From Isochrysis galbana (lineage: Eukaryota; Haptophyta; Isochrysidales; Isochrysidaceae), in contig CM030943.1 in assembly GCA_018136815.1 (NCBI GenBank), forward strand, positions 2,566,223 through 2,630,222: DNA of 64,000 nt, read 5' to 3'. This document shows, piece after piece, positions 32,311-41,169 of this stretch (the first letter of the stretch is position 1; each line of letters opens with the position of its first letter). Made by a program: the position numbers and the translations under genes. The notes beneath the pieces were generated by a model. That model made no database searches. It was not told the origin of the DNA and was given only the letters and a program-made list of their open reading frames with translations.

Positions 32311-32972
32311 TGGCGCTCAGCCGGACTCAAACTACGACCGTAGTATGCAACAACGCGCTCTCTCCCTTCGTCGTCTTTCTGAGCAAGGACGCCGGCGATG
32401 CCTAGCTTGCTAGCACCGTCGGTCTTAACGAGGAAAGGACGGTCGTCTCGAGGAGGTGCGAGTACGGGTTCTTCACAGATAGCTTGCTTGAGATCTTCGA
32501 TAGCCTGGCGACAGGCTTCTGTTTGCGACTCGACCGGGACATCGCACCCTTTCCGCGTGAGAGCGGTTAACGGCGCTGCACGGATCGCAAAACGGCGTAT
32601 AAAACGGCGGTAGTACGAGCACAGTCCAAGGAAAGAACGGACGGCTTCGATAGAGTTGATTTGGGTAGGGTCGATTTTCGAGACGGCTTCCACTTTCTTG
32701 GGATCCATCCGAAGACCTTCACGCGAAACAACGTGGCCGAGATATTCAGCCGAGGTGGCAAAGAAAACGCATTTCGACATCTTGCAAGTGAGGCCCGCCC
32801 AGATGAGACGTTCCAAGACAAGATCAAGACGGTGTAACATTTGTTGGAATGACGACTCTTCCCTGGCCTGCAGCGAGTCACCTACACCTGTCGACCAGGC
32901 GCCGACATCATCCAAGTATGGCATACAAATCTCCCATGCCAGCCCACCGAGAACGGCGTCCATGATCGGCAC
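32283..32972 (-). CDS. pol fragment, right copy: RT C-terminus and RNase H start
   Basis: Same sequence as 26877-27561 (YLDD, RT connection, RNase H first Asp) up to a frame break at 32302. Assembly duplicate of the left copy. Confidence 0.85.
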   Translation of the reverse strand: MPIMDAVLGGLAWEICMPYLDDVGAWSTGVGDSLQAREESSFQQMLHRLDLVLERLIWAGLTCKMSKCVFFATSAEYLGHVVSREGLRMDPKKVEAVSKIDPTQINSIEAVRSFLGLCSYYRRFIRRFAIRAAPLTALTRKGCDVPVESQTEACRQAIEDLKQAICEEPVLAPPRDDRPFLVKTDGASKLGIAGVLAQKDDEGRERVVAYYGRSLSPAERHWTVLKSNF

Positions 32973-35743
32973 ATATACGAGGGACCGGATTGAACACCGA
33001 AAGGCAAGTAATTGAACTCGTACTTGCCGCGATGAGTAGTGAACGCGGTGATATGTTTATCGGACTCTTTGATCGGTATACCCCAGAAACCAGATGCCAG
33101 GTCCAGGGTGCAAAGGAATAGAGAATCAAGGTTGCCTTGGCCGGACGACAATCGGTCGATGGCTTCTACCGTGAGGGGAAGAGGGCTGTCCTCTAGACGA
33201 AGCTTGGAGTTGACGTCGCGATAATCTACGCAGAAACGTACGGAGCCATCCTTCTTAGTGACTAACACGACTCGAGAGGCCCACGACGAATTTGATTTCC
33301 TAATGATGCCCGCGGACTCCATCTTGCAAACTTCGTCCTCTATGATCTTCTCACCCTCTCGTCCAACTCTAGACGGTGCGTGGCGGTGAGCTTCGGCTCC
33401 GGGGTTGAGCGGTAGCTCTACCTCCATCACGTGAGTGTGATTCGGGTTGGTCGGGTCAATTGCGAAAGCAGCGATACGTCGGGCCAGTAGACGACGAACT
33501 TGTTCACGTTGGGGCATCGAGAGACGGCCCTCGGGGTCGATCTTGGCTGCCTCGAGGAGCTTGCGTTGGTCCTCGTTGAGCGACTCAATCACATCCGGCG
33601 AGTTATTGTCACCGACGCGGTGATAAGTTCCAGCGTGAATCTTGAATCGAACCTGTAGCGAAGCTACAGGATGGAACGACGGAAGGTGTAGTGGTTTGGG
33701 GTCAGTATTGGCCACCGTAACCGCGATGGTGTGGTCGGATTTCGGCCTCTCTACTTGAGGGATGACGAGCGGAGAGCTGTCAATAGTCTCGCGTGTAGGG
33801 AGTCGGTCCACGAGCATGGCGCAGTCTTCGTGTTCTCGAAGAGCTAGCGGAATTCGGACGTGAAACGTCGCCCGATGATAGGCCGGGATCGTGATAGGTT
33901 CATGGGTATATAGGAGGTACTCGGAGCCACAAGACGCCGGCGCTTTGGCGGCAAACTCATCGGCCGTGTTGAAGAGCGGCTCGGAGACTAGCTGGTTGTC
34001 GTTTTCGGCGGCTTGCGGCCCTCGGAAGAAGTCAGTCGTGATTGGGTTCGCGGAGGTCGGACAGACCTGTGCACAAGTCATGCTGACAGGGACCACCGCT
34101 ATCGGTGACGTCGAGACGCGAAAGATCGGCGGAGCGTCGGGGCTTGGACTGCCATTAACCTCAAGAGGAGCCACCGTGGATGGGGCACCGAGGGTGATAG
34201 AGCCGTCCGCGCTGTCGGAGGCGAGCTGAATCGAAGCGGCGTGCGTAGCTAAGAAGTCGTTCCCGAGCAGTAGCATCGGGTTGCCTTCAATCACCATGAA
34301 CGTATGACGAAAGAGAAATCCACCGACGGAGAAAACGATTCGAGCCTTGCCTCGCGTGATAAGAGGCAGGCCGTCCGGACCGTGAAGCGGTGTCACTACG
34401 GCTTGTGGCAGCCGCTCGACGCATGCGTCTTTGGGTAGGCTGGACAAGAGGGAAGTGGTCACGACCGACGGGCCAGCTCCGGTGTCAGCGAGTGTGCTGT
34501 TGACCGTGAGGGCGGAGTCGGCTAAGATTACTCCTTCTTTGCCGGCAGCCTCGCCGGAGCGGCAGACCATTAGATCTCGAACATATAGACAATGCCTTGG
34601 GTAGGCAGATGGTAGGGTATCCACGACGCTCTCCGGCCGGTGCGCGGTCACGTGTGCAATGGTGTCGGACAGGGACGGGGTTGGTCGCCAGCGTCGTTGC
34701 TCGGGTGAATTCGTCGTCAAACTGGTCGTCGTCTCTTCGGGTACTCCGACTGCCGCTATCGTGGCAGAGGGCCTAGAGGGGTCGTCCTCGTTGGTAGCGG
34801 TACAGGGTGATAGCTTGGGACTAGTGTAGCCCAGGCCTCTCTTGTCGGTGGGGTGCCTCGGGTGGTTGGACATCTTTTCCCAGTCTTTCTCGAGACGAGC
34901 TTGGGCTTCTGTCTTGGGTCTTCGAACTAATGAGGCTAGCTCTTCGGCGCGGATGCCTTTGGCTTCCACGAACTCGATCGGCGCTCGGACGGCAGCGGCG
35001 AGGTCGGATTCCTCGTCGGCGTTTCGTCCGGCTAGAGCTTGCGCTCTTATTTCGTCAGCGGTTTCGGGCGTGACGTTGGACCATTTCTGGTCCCCGTTCA
35101 CTCCGAATGATTGCCATTGTTGGCGCCGCTTCCGGAGAGTCGTCGGCGTCGTCGGACGCGGCGAGCTCGCGCGTGCCGGAGGCGGGGCGGTCCATGGAGA
35201 GAATGGGTCGTGGAGTGTAGACTCGGAGGCGTGGAGTGGCGTGTCGTTGTCGTGGTTATCGTGGGTTTCTTTTTGGTCTTCGTGGTTGTCTGACTCGGGA
35301 GTAGCTGGACGGGAAACAACGGGGTCGGAAGAAACTTCACTAGATTCCCTCCCCCTCTCATAACGATGAAGAGCCGACCACGGCTCGTATGCGGTAGCCT
35401 CAGTCGAGCTAAGGGAAGGCCGGTCCGATAGGCTGCGCCGCGCGCAAGCGAGTAGCTCCAACGCGGACAGTTTCTTCGTCGATGGCTGGTCTCCCTGTTG
35501 GCTCAAATGTCGAAGAAGAACAGGCATCCAATGGGTCGCCATCGCTCCAGCTACACCGACGTAGGTGCGGCTGCGAAGGGCGCCACGGTGCGGTGAAGGA
35601 GAGAGGTTAGCCATGGCCGACTCACGGCCATCCACGACGCAGGTTGGCTGGAGAGGCGGCAGCCCTTTGGTGAGGTACAACCCGGTGGCTTTCTGGTGTC
35701 CAGTGCCGTGCTCCCAGGGTTGGACGAATTGGGTCGGGGTCAA
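32882..35743 (-). CDS. pol fragment, right copy: methyltransferase tail, protease, RT start
   Basis: 953 residues, essentially identical to residues 67-1019 of the left-copy frame: methyltransferase QPWEHGTGHQKATG to ATHW, protease DTGA, and RT to LPFGVQSGPS. Frame lost at the upstream end because the C run at 35744-35748 has five instead of six C. Confidence 0.88.
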   Translation of the reverse strand: MTPTQFVQPWEHGTGHQKATGLYLTKGLPPLQPTCVVDGRESAMANLSPSPHRGALRSRTYVGVAGAMATHWMPVLLRHLSQQGDQPSTKKLSALELLACARRSLSDRPSLSSTEATAYEPWSALHRYERGRESSEVSSDPVVSRPATPESDNHEDQKETHDNHDNDTPLHASESTLHDPFSPWTAPPPARASSPRPTTPTTLRKRRQQWQSFGVNGDQKWSNVTPETADEIRAQALAGRNADEESDLAAAVRAPIEFVEAKGIRAEELASLVRRPKTEAQARLEKDWEKMSNHPRHPTDKRGLGYTSPKLSPCTATNEDDPSRPSATIAAVGVPEETTTSLTTNSPEQRRWRPTPSLSDTIAHVTAHRPESVVDTLPSAYPRHCLYVRDLMVCRSGEAAGKEGVILADSALTVNSTLADTGAGPSVVTTSLLSSLPKDACVERLPQAVVTPLHGPDGLPLITRGKARIVFSVGGFLFRHTFMVIEGNPMLLLGNDFLATHAASIQLASDSADGSITLGAPSTVAPLEVNGSPSPDAPPIFRVSTSPIAVVPVSMTCAQVCPTSANPITTDFFRGPQAAENDNQLVSEPLFNTADEFAAKAPASCGSEYLLYTHEPITIPAYHRATFHVRIPLALREHEDCAMLVDRLPTRETIDSSPLVIPQVERPKSDHTIAVTVANTDPKPLHLPSFHPVASLQVRFKIHAGTYHRVGDNNSPDVIESLNEDQRKLLEAAKIDPEGRLSMPQREQVRRLLARRIAAFAIDPTNPNHTHVMEVELPLNPGAEAHRHAPSRVGREGEKIIEDEVCKMESAGIIRKSNSSWASRVVLVTKKDGSVRFCVDYRDVNSKLRLEDSPLPLTVEAIDRLSSGQGNLDSLFLCTLDLASGFWGIPIKESDKHITAFTTHRGKYEFNYLPFGVQSGPSYMCRSWTPFSVGWHGRFVCHTWMMSAPGRQV

Positions 35744-38400
35744 CCCCCGACTAAACGGCGAGCTTCCGCATGCATCCGAGGGTTCTCAACCGCTACAAAC
35801 GGAGCAGTGGCGGAGGCCATTGACTTGAAGACGCGGGCGGCCGACTCAAGAGCGGCACGACGTCCGGGTTCTTGGGAGAGCCATTGACTGCTGACGGCGG
35901 AGAGGTACGTGCAGGGCGGGTGGGCGATGACTAGGTCCCAACCTAGGTTTTGGACATGAAGCGCGTCGCCTTGGAAGTGGGGCACGTAGTCAATCTCGGA
36001 AGGATACAAATCGCACGTAGCTACATCAGCTCCGGCGAGTAGGAACATGGAGGAGACGACGCCGCTAGTCTCACCAACGACGAGAACTCGTGGGGCGTGA
36101 CAGCCAGAAGTCAGCCCGTCTTGGACTTGTTGACTTGTCTTCGTGAGCTCAGCGCAAAGCTCATCGAAGTGCTTGGGTAGCGCGGCGGCAGGCGAGGCTA
36201 AGGTGCCACTGCGCGGCCGGCGGAGCTCTTGGGCTGCCTCCGTGAGGTGCCGAGGTAATACCACCGCAGAGCCGCTCGCTCGTGCACGAAGAGAGGCGAG
36301 AGCGTGGAGAGCGGGTGACGGGGTATCATCGCGGGTGCCGACATCGGAGTTGTTTCGAGAGGAATCGAAGGACTGGATCGCGGACGCATTGATCGCTGCC
36401 ACGCGCATGATGGTGGTGGCAGTGGTATCGAGAGGCAGGCAGTGCTCGGAGGCGGCGACCGGTGGCCGCAGCGACGTAGGACGAATGGAAGAAGACTCGG
36501 ATATCGACGACGTAGAGACGGGCTCGGAGGACGGGATGGACGAAGAAACTCGGAGAAGTGGGGTGTCGGATTGCGGCGACGGACGCCGCGGCCGCGAGAC
36601 CACCGGTGAGAGACATGAAGGACATGGCTTAGAGACTCGGTTGGGCTGGCTCAATGGGCGTAGAAGCTCGGTTTGGGAGGCGGCCGTTCCTCGACGTGCA
36701 AGGGAGTTGTGGTCACTCTCCATGGTCACGTCGGAAGAGGAAACAGGCCAGGGATCGACGTCGTTGCATTCTGTCGTCGGCGGGGTCGGCGCCGGCGAAA
36801 GAAGGGACGTGGCTGTCGTAGAAGCCGGCTGCGGGGAAGGCTGAGGCCAGGGTGGTGGCTCTGCGGCAGCGGCTGGCGTGGGTGGTGGCCGAAGAGGTTC
36901 TGCAATGCGAAGCATTCTTCGGAGGACTTGGCTCGGGCTAGCGGGTGGATGGACCGCTGAAATTACGGTGGATTCAGACTCGAATTCGGAAGACTCGGCG
37001 ACTTCAGAGGGGCTAGGAGACGGCTGTGCCAGCTCCTCCATGGCTCTCGGTTGATGGGGTGGCGTGGGAACGCCGGTGGTCGACCGCAGACTCCGCGGTG
37101 ACGTTAATTTGTACTCGGACTCGGACTCGTCGTTTCTGGCGTGCTGGACGCCAATAACAGGGCTAACTTTCGAAATGGGAACGGACGGGGCCGGCTCAAA
37201 GGTGAAGCCCCCTGGCGTCGCAACCGTCGGTGAGGACGAAGCTGAAGCTTGTGATGACAATAGGGGCACGGTGGCCAGCACCGGTTGGCTCGGTGCGGCC
37301 GAAATCTCGGACTCGGTGACGGGCTTGATTACGCGGGCTCGGGATGCACTGTCTTGTGCGATTGGACTCGGACTCGGAACGGAAACGGAAGGGATCGGCT
37401 CGGCGGCGTGCAGCCTGCTGGAGTGGCAGGCCGGCTGCGGCGAGACTCGGAACGGTGGCTGGGATAAGGACACAGTGGCTGTCGTCGAGGGCTTCGGCGT
37501 CAGCTTGTGTTTGGACTCGATACGCGGTGGCTCGTGAAACGGGGCTCGGGTGTGGTTGGAATTCTGGACGTGACCGGAGATTCCAAATGACTCAGACTCG
37601 GGGCGTGGAGGACCGAAGGTGAACACTCCCTCGGAAGGAGTGGTCGTCGGAGGCTCAGTGGGTGGCTGGAGCTCCGTTAATCCTGCGGTCGACCGCGTGG
37701 TAGGGCTCGGTGACATTGTAAACTCGGACTCGGACTCGGACTCGGATGGCTCAGAACGGGGTTTGCTCAAAACAGGCTTGGACTCGGACTCGAAAGAAAG
37801 TGGGGAAGAACCGGAGAACTGCGCCTCCATCGTCGTAGCGATGGAGAGTGGTGATACCGGTGATGACTGGACTGGGCTCAGACTCGTAGATGGGCGCGCG
37901 GTGGCGTAAGACGAAGAGGGCAATTCTGAACGTGACTTGGACTCGGACTCGTACTCGGGAGACGTTTTGTGGCTCGGACATGCGAAATTTGATTTGAGAG
38001 ATTGAAGGTTGGATTGGGCCTGCGGCGGCTGGATTTTCGCAGACCGTGAGGTCTTGGACTGTTGATGCTTGGGGAGTGGCGTGGGGTAGCGGTTCAGCGG
38101 CTTGAGTTGATAGAGAGGCGGGGACGGTTGACTTGGTTTTGAGGACTCGTGCGTGATATCGAGAATCAGGATGGAATCATCGGCATTGGGAGAAATAGGG
38201 GCAATCGGCGAGGGGGCAGGAGAAAGAGGGGGATGGAGGTGGTAGGGCTTGTCTGGAACTTGGGGAATCTTGGGGTACCGGTTGGAGGCCGTAGAAGTAC
38301 TCGGCCGTAGCGTAATACGATCTTTTGGTGGGTGGCGTTCAGGCCCACTACCCTGGACTGGTAGCGGGGTAACAGCGCGGAAGTGGGCCCCGCCGGCGAC
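35740..38400 (-). CDS. pol N-terminal spacer and phage-type cytosine methyltransferase (right copy)
   Basis: Starts directly after the gag TAG (38403-38401) and is open in the same frame as gag for 886 codons. There is no ATG in the first 159 codons, so expression by readthrough is the simplest model. The first ~700 residues are Ser/Pro/Glu-rich with SESESESE-like runs. The last ~120 form the N-terminal half of a cytosine-5 methyltransferase domain: SAM motif VLVVGETSGVVSSMF (about 36087), CDLYPSE, the linker FQGDALHVQNLGWD, catalytic AHPPCTYLS (Cys at 35913-35911), and VENPRMH (about 35790). Order and spacing match phage and bacterial Dcm-like proteins, whose consensus has GDVL..GWDLMIAHPPCTYL followed by ENP and RSRTF.GIA.AMA.QW. 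Confidence 0.87.
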   Translation of the reverse strand, partial: VAGGAHFRAVTPLPVQGSGPERHPPKDRITLRPSTSTASNRYPKIPQVPDKPYHLHPPLSPAPSPIAPISPNADDSILILDITHESSKPSQPSPPLYQLKPLNRYPTPLPKHQQSKTSRSAKIQPPQAQSNLQSLKSNFACPSHKTSPEYESESKSRSELPSSSYATARPSTSLSPVQSSPVSPLSIATTMEAQFSGSSPLSFESESKPVLSKPRSEPSESESESEFTMSPSPTTRSTAGLTELQPPTEPPTTTPSEGVFTFGPPRPESESFGISGHVQNSNHTRAPFHEPPRIESKHKLTPKPSTTATVSLSQPPFRVSPQPACHSSRLHAAEPIPSVSVPSPSPIAQDSASRARVIKPVTESEISAAPSQPVLATVPLLSSQASASSSPTVATPGGFTFEPAPSVPISKVSPVIGVQHARNDESESEYKLTSPRSLRSTTGVPTPPHQPRAMEELAQPSPSPSEVAESSEFESESTVISAVHPPASPSQVLRRMLRIAEPLRPPPTPAAAAEPPPWPQPSPQPASTTATSLLSPAPTPPTTECNDVDPWPVSSSDVTMESDHNSLARRGTAASQTELLRPLSQPNRVSKPCPSCLSPVVSRPRRPSPQSDTPLLRVSSSIPSSEPVSTSSISESSSIRPTSLRPPVAASEHCLPLDTTATTIMRVAAINASAIQSFDSSRNNSDVGTRDDTPSPALHALASLRARASGSAVVLPRHLTEAAQELRRPRSGTLASPAAALPKHFDELCAELTKTSQQVQDGLTSGCHAPRVLVVGETSGVVSSMFLLAGADVATCDLYPSEIDYVPHFQGDALHVQNLGWDLVIAHPPCTYLSAVSSQWLSQEPGRRAALESAARVFKSMASATAPFVAVENPRMHAEARRLVGG

Positions 38401-38403
38401 CTA
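38401..38403 (-). promoter_or_regulatory. Candidate readthrough stop codon between gag and pol
   Basis: Sense CAG UAG GUC. The frame stays open on both sides. This is the same kind of organisation as the UAG readthrough of gammaretroviruses, and implies a controlled Gag:Pol ratio if functional. Confidence 0.6.
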
Positions 38404-41169
38404 CTGGGCCGGACGGAGAACAACCATCGTGCGGAGGCGGCGGTGGACTTCTGGGTCGTTACCACACTCGCCACTGCCACCTTCGCAGAGAAAACGAATG
38501 TACGGTTGGCAAACGACGGGGTTATGAGCTCCGTCGCCCGTGCCATACTTCCACAGGTCTGCTTCGGGCGTACCAGATGGAGCCCGGGGACGAAAGGCGC
38601 AGTACGCGCAGCCGTTGGCGTCGGTCCACTCCTTGACGTCGCGGTCTAAGTCGTCGAGACGCGGCGCCGTCATGGTGGCATCCGAGGGACGGCAGCGCGT
38701 GAGCGCAGCGCGAAGGGCCGGGTGACCCGCGTAACGAGAAATTTGCCAGAAACGGGCTCGTGCTCGAGACCAGCTAGCTGGATCCCATTCCGAGAGGCCC
38801 GAATCGGCCGGAAGCCCAAGGCCGTTCGGAGGGGGATCACATTGGCGACGAGAAGACGTGCTTTTGCCGAGAGGACGGTCAAGCAGTGCGTCCGGTAACG
38901 GAGACGATGCGGAGTAATTCGTAGGCGGAGGCGGAGCCCGACGATTGTCAGCGCCAGTCGCCTTGCGGTTCGAGTTGTTGTTTTGCGATTTTAATGCCTC
39001 GGCCACCGCTGCTTGGACGGCGGCGACCATCGAAGCCGTAGTGTCCGCGGGGTTAGAGGCAGCCTTAGCAACCTTGGCGGTCTTGGTGGACTTGGAAGTA
39101 GTCGCCGGCGGCGTCACGGCGGCGACCGCGACCGACGTCTGTTGTTGGCTAGCACGGGCTTGTTCGTACGGGCTCAGGTAGCGCTGGCAGAGGTTGACGC
39201 ACGAAAGGGCCGAGCGAGGGAGCTCGTGGTTCTCGACGCGGAAGCGAGTCTTTGCAAGACACTCGCCAAACTTGGTCGCGTTATCCACGCCGCGAGCCGC
39301 GTCGACCTTGTCGTTCCGAATGATGGACTCGAATCGTTGATTGATATCGTGCGACATGTTTGGGTGGTCCCAGACCGTCGTGGCATCCACCTTCGCGTCA
39401 CCCATCTTGCGGACGTACGCGCGCACCAAATTCTTGGATAACTCTAAGAGATCGGAGCCGGCTTCACGGGCTACGAGGCGGTCCCACTCCATGGAGGCGG
39501 AGTCTTTGGCGAAGCCGGGCACGTTGGCCGCGAAGGTGGCGTCGCACTTGCGGAGAAGCACGTCGCAGGCCAGCGCGGGATTGAGAGAGAGAACCGGATC
39601 TTCGGCGAGATCGAGGAGGAAGGCGTAAATCCTTTGGTTGCCGGTGGTGCACAAGTTGGCGGCCGCTAGCAAGGATGTAAAGATTTCACGGTGGTCGCAG
39701 CCGAGCGAGAGGGCGCGCTCGAGCGGCTTGATGAAGGACAGACGAAAATCATTCCAGGAGGTGGCCGCTGTCTGGACGTTGTCCGAGGCCAGGCCCTTGG
39801 GGAACTTGATCTCGGAAAGCTCTTTGCCCATTCGGACTTGGTGATGGAGGGTGCGGTCGAGGAAGAAGCGGCTCCGAGCCCACTTGGTCACGTGCTCCTT
39901 TTCGAAAAACACACGGTAGTGCCAAACATTGCCGGCCCGAGAGAGGCCGCCGTTGAGAATGGCGTGGATTAGCTCGAAATCGTCGGAGTTCTTGTAGAGA
40001 GAAGCTACCTCATAGGGGGACATGTTAAACAGTTGGTCCCATGAGGCTAGGATGACCTCTCGCTCAGAAACATCCCCGGCGAGGCTTGGATCGACGGGAT
40101 GCCGCCGAGTCGCCGGATTTGGAAGCGAGCGGAGGCCCGCGACGGTGGGTGGAGGTTGGGGATCAGAAACAGGCTTGACAGACGGGACAGGAACGGGTGT
40201 ATTGGGTACGGGATCGGAAATCGGATTTGGCGGAACGGAGAACGGCGCGGCGGGCAAAGGTTGAGAAGGGAACTTGGCCGAGGCAGGGGGAGCACCGATG
40301 GAGTTGTCTCCTTCTTCCACAAGCGGTGGCGAAGTTTCGACTCGAGACGAAGTCGTAGTGCCCGCTTGGCCCTGTAGAATGTTGAGTATCGTGTTGAAGG
40401 TAGACCCCACCTCTCGCTGAAATTCTTCGTGGCGCTGGGCGGCTTGGAGGGTAGAGGACTCGAGGCGGTCGACAGCGCCGCGGAGAGCCTCGATCTGGAC
40501 TTGTTGGTCCATGATTTGGGCGGCGCCGACGGTGGCGGTCGGAGGTGGAACGAAGTTACGTTTGGGGTACGAGTACGTCGACGGGGGTGGAACAAACTCT
40601 TCATATGGTGGGGGCTCGAAAGGAGGGAGGGACCGGACGGAACCCACATCATCTTCAGCACCAACCACAGAGGGATTGAGAGAGGAAGGAACACTTGGCA
40701 AAGGATCAGCGAAAGAAAGGAGAGGAAAGGCCACCGGTGGAGCAACGGACGAGGCTAGAGGACCCATTCCAGCTCCAGTTGACGGGGTGTGAGTAGAGGC
40801 CCGCGGAGGCGGCGGAACTTCGACCATCGGCGCGGAGAGGCGAGAGGAGGGGGGAACTGGCTCGGGAGGGCTCTCTTCTGAAGAAGGGAGGGGTCCCACG
40901 AGGCTCTCTTCCCCAGGAGACTTCGACCCGAACAGTTCGGGAAGAGAAGAAGAAGAGACGGGCTCATGACGCGGGGACGATGAAGATTTCTCAAGGGAAG
41001 AACTCGACGTGACGACCGGAGCCGAAGGCGCGAGCGAAGATTTTGTGCTTGTCAGAGCAAGGCTCATCTCACTCTTGGTGATGGCCTGCGAGGGCGCGCC
41101 GGCAGCTAGCGCGGAATGCGGTTCTTGCGGGGAGCTCATGGAGCTTTCCTCGGGGGTGACTACGGGCAT
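38401..41169 (-). CDS. gag polyprotein of the chromovirus
   Basis: 922 residues from ATG 41169, which lies inside the 5' LTR; the first 40 codons are LTR sequence (the frame is open a little further upstream, with a GTG at 41190). A Pro/Ser-rich N-terminal third precedes a retrotransposon-gag-like helical region (VFFEKEHVTKWARSRFFLD ... YVRKMGDAKV). The C-terminus has a Cys/His cluster (CAYC ... H ... C ... CEGGSGECG) that could be an atypical zinc knuckle instead of the usual CCHC. Ends in CAG TAG GTC. The same family is represented by the remnant at 1-1010. Confidence 0.88.
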   Translation of the reverse strand: MPVVTPEESSMSSPQEPHSALAAGAPSQAITKSEMSLALTSTKSSLAPSAPVVTSSSSLEKSSSSPRHEPVSSSSLPELFGSKSPGEESLVGPLPSSEESPPEPVPPSSRLSAPMVEVPPPPRASTHTPSTGAGMGPLASSVAPPVAFPLLSFADPLPSVPSSLNPSVVGAEDDVGSVRSLPPFEPPPYEEFVPPPSTYSYPKRNFVPPPTATVGAAQIMDQQVQIEALRGAVDRLESSTLQAAQRHEEFQREVGSTFNTILNILQGQAGTTTSSRVETSPPLVEEGDNSIGAPPASAKFPSQPLPAAPFSVPPNPISDPVPNTPVPVPSVKPVSDPQPPPTVAGLRSLPNPATRRHPVDPSLAGDVSEREVILASWDQLFNMSPYEVASLYKNSDDFELIHAILNGGLSRAGNVWHYRVFFEKEHVTKWARSRFFLDRTLHHQVRMGKELSEIKFPKGLASDNVQTAATSWNDFRLSFIKPLERALSLGCDHREIFTSLLAAANLCTTGNQRIYAFLLDLAEDPVLSLNPALACDVLLRKCDATFAANVPGFAKDSASMEWDRLVAREAGSDLLELSKNLVRAYVRKMGDAKVDATTVWDHPNMSHDINQRFESIIRNDKVDAARGVDNATKFGECLAKTRFRVENHELPRSALSCVNLCQRYLSPYEQARASQQQTSVAVAAVTPPATTSKSTKTAKVAKAASNPADTTASMVAAVQAAVAEALKSQNNNSNRKATGADNRRAPPPPTNYSASSPLPDALLDRPLGKSTSSRRQCDPPPNGLGLPADSGLSEWDPASWSRARARFWQISRYAGHPALRAALTRCRPSDATMTAPRLDDLDRDVKEWTDANGCAYCAFRPRAPSGTPEADLWKYGTGDGAHNPVVCQPYIRFLCEGGSGECGNDPEVHRRLRTMVVLRPAQ

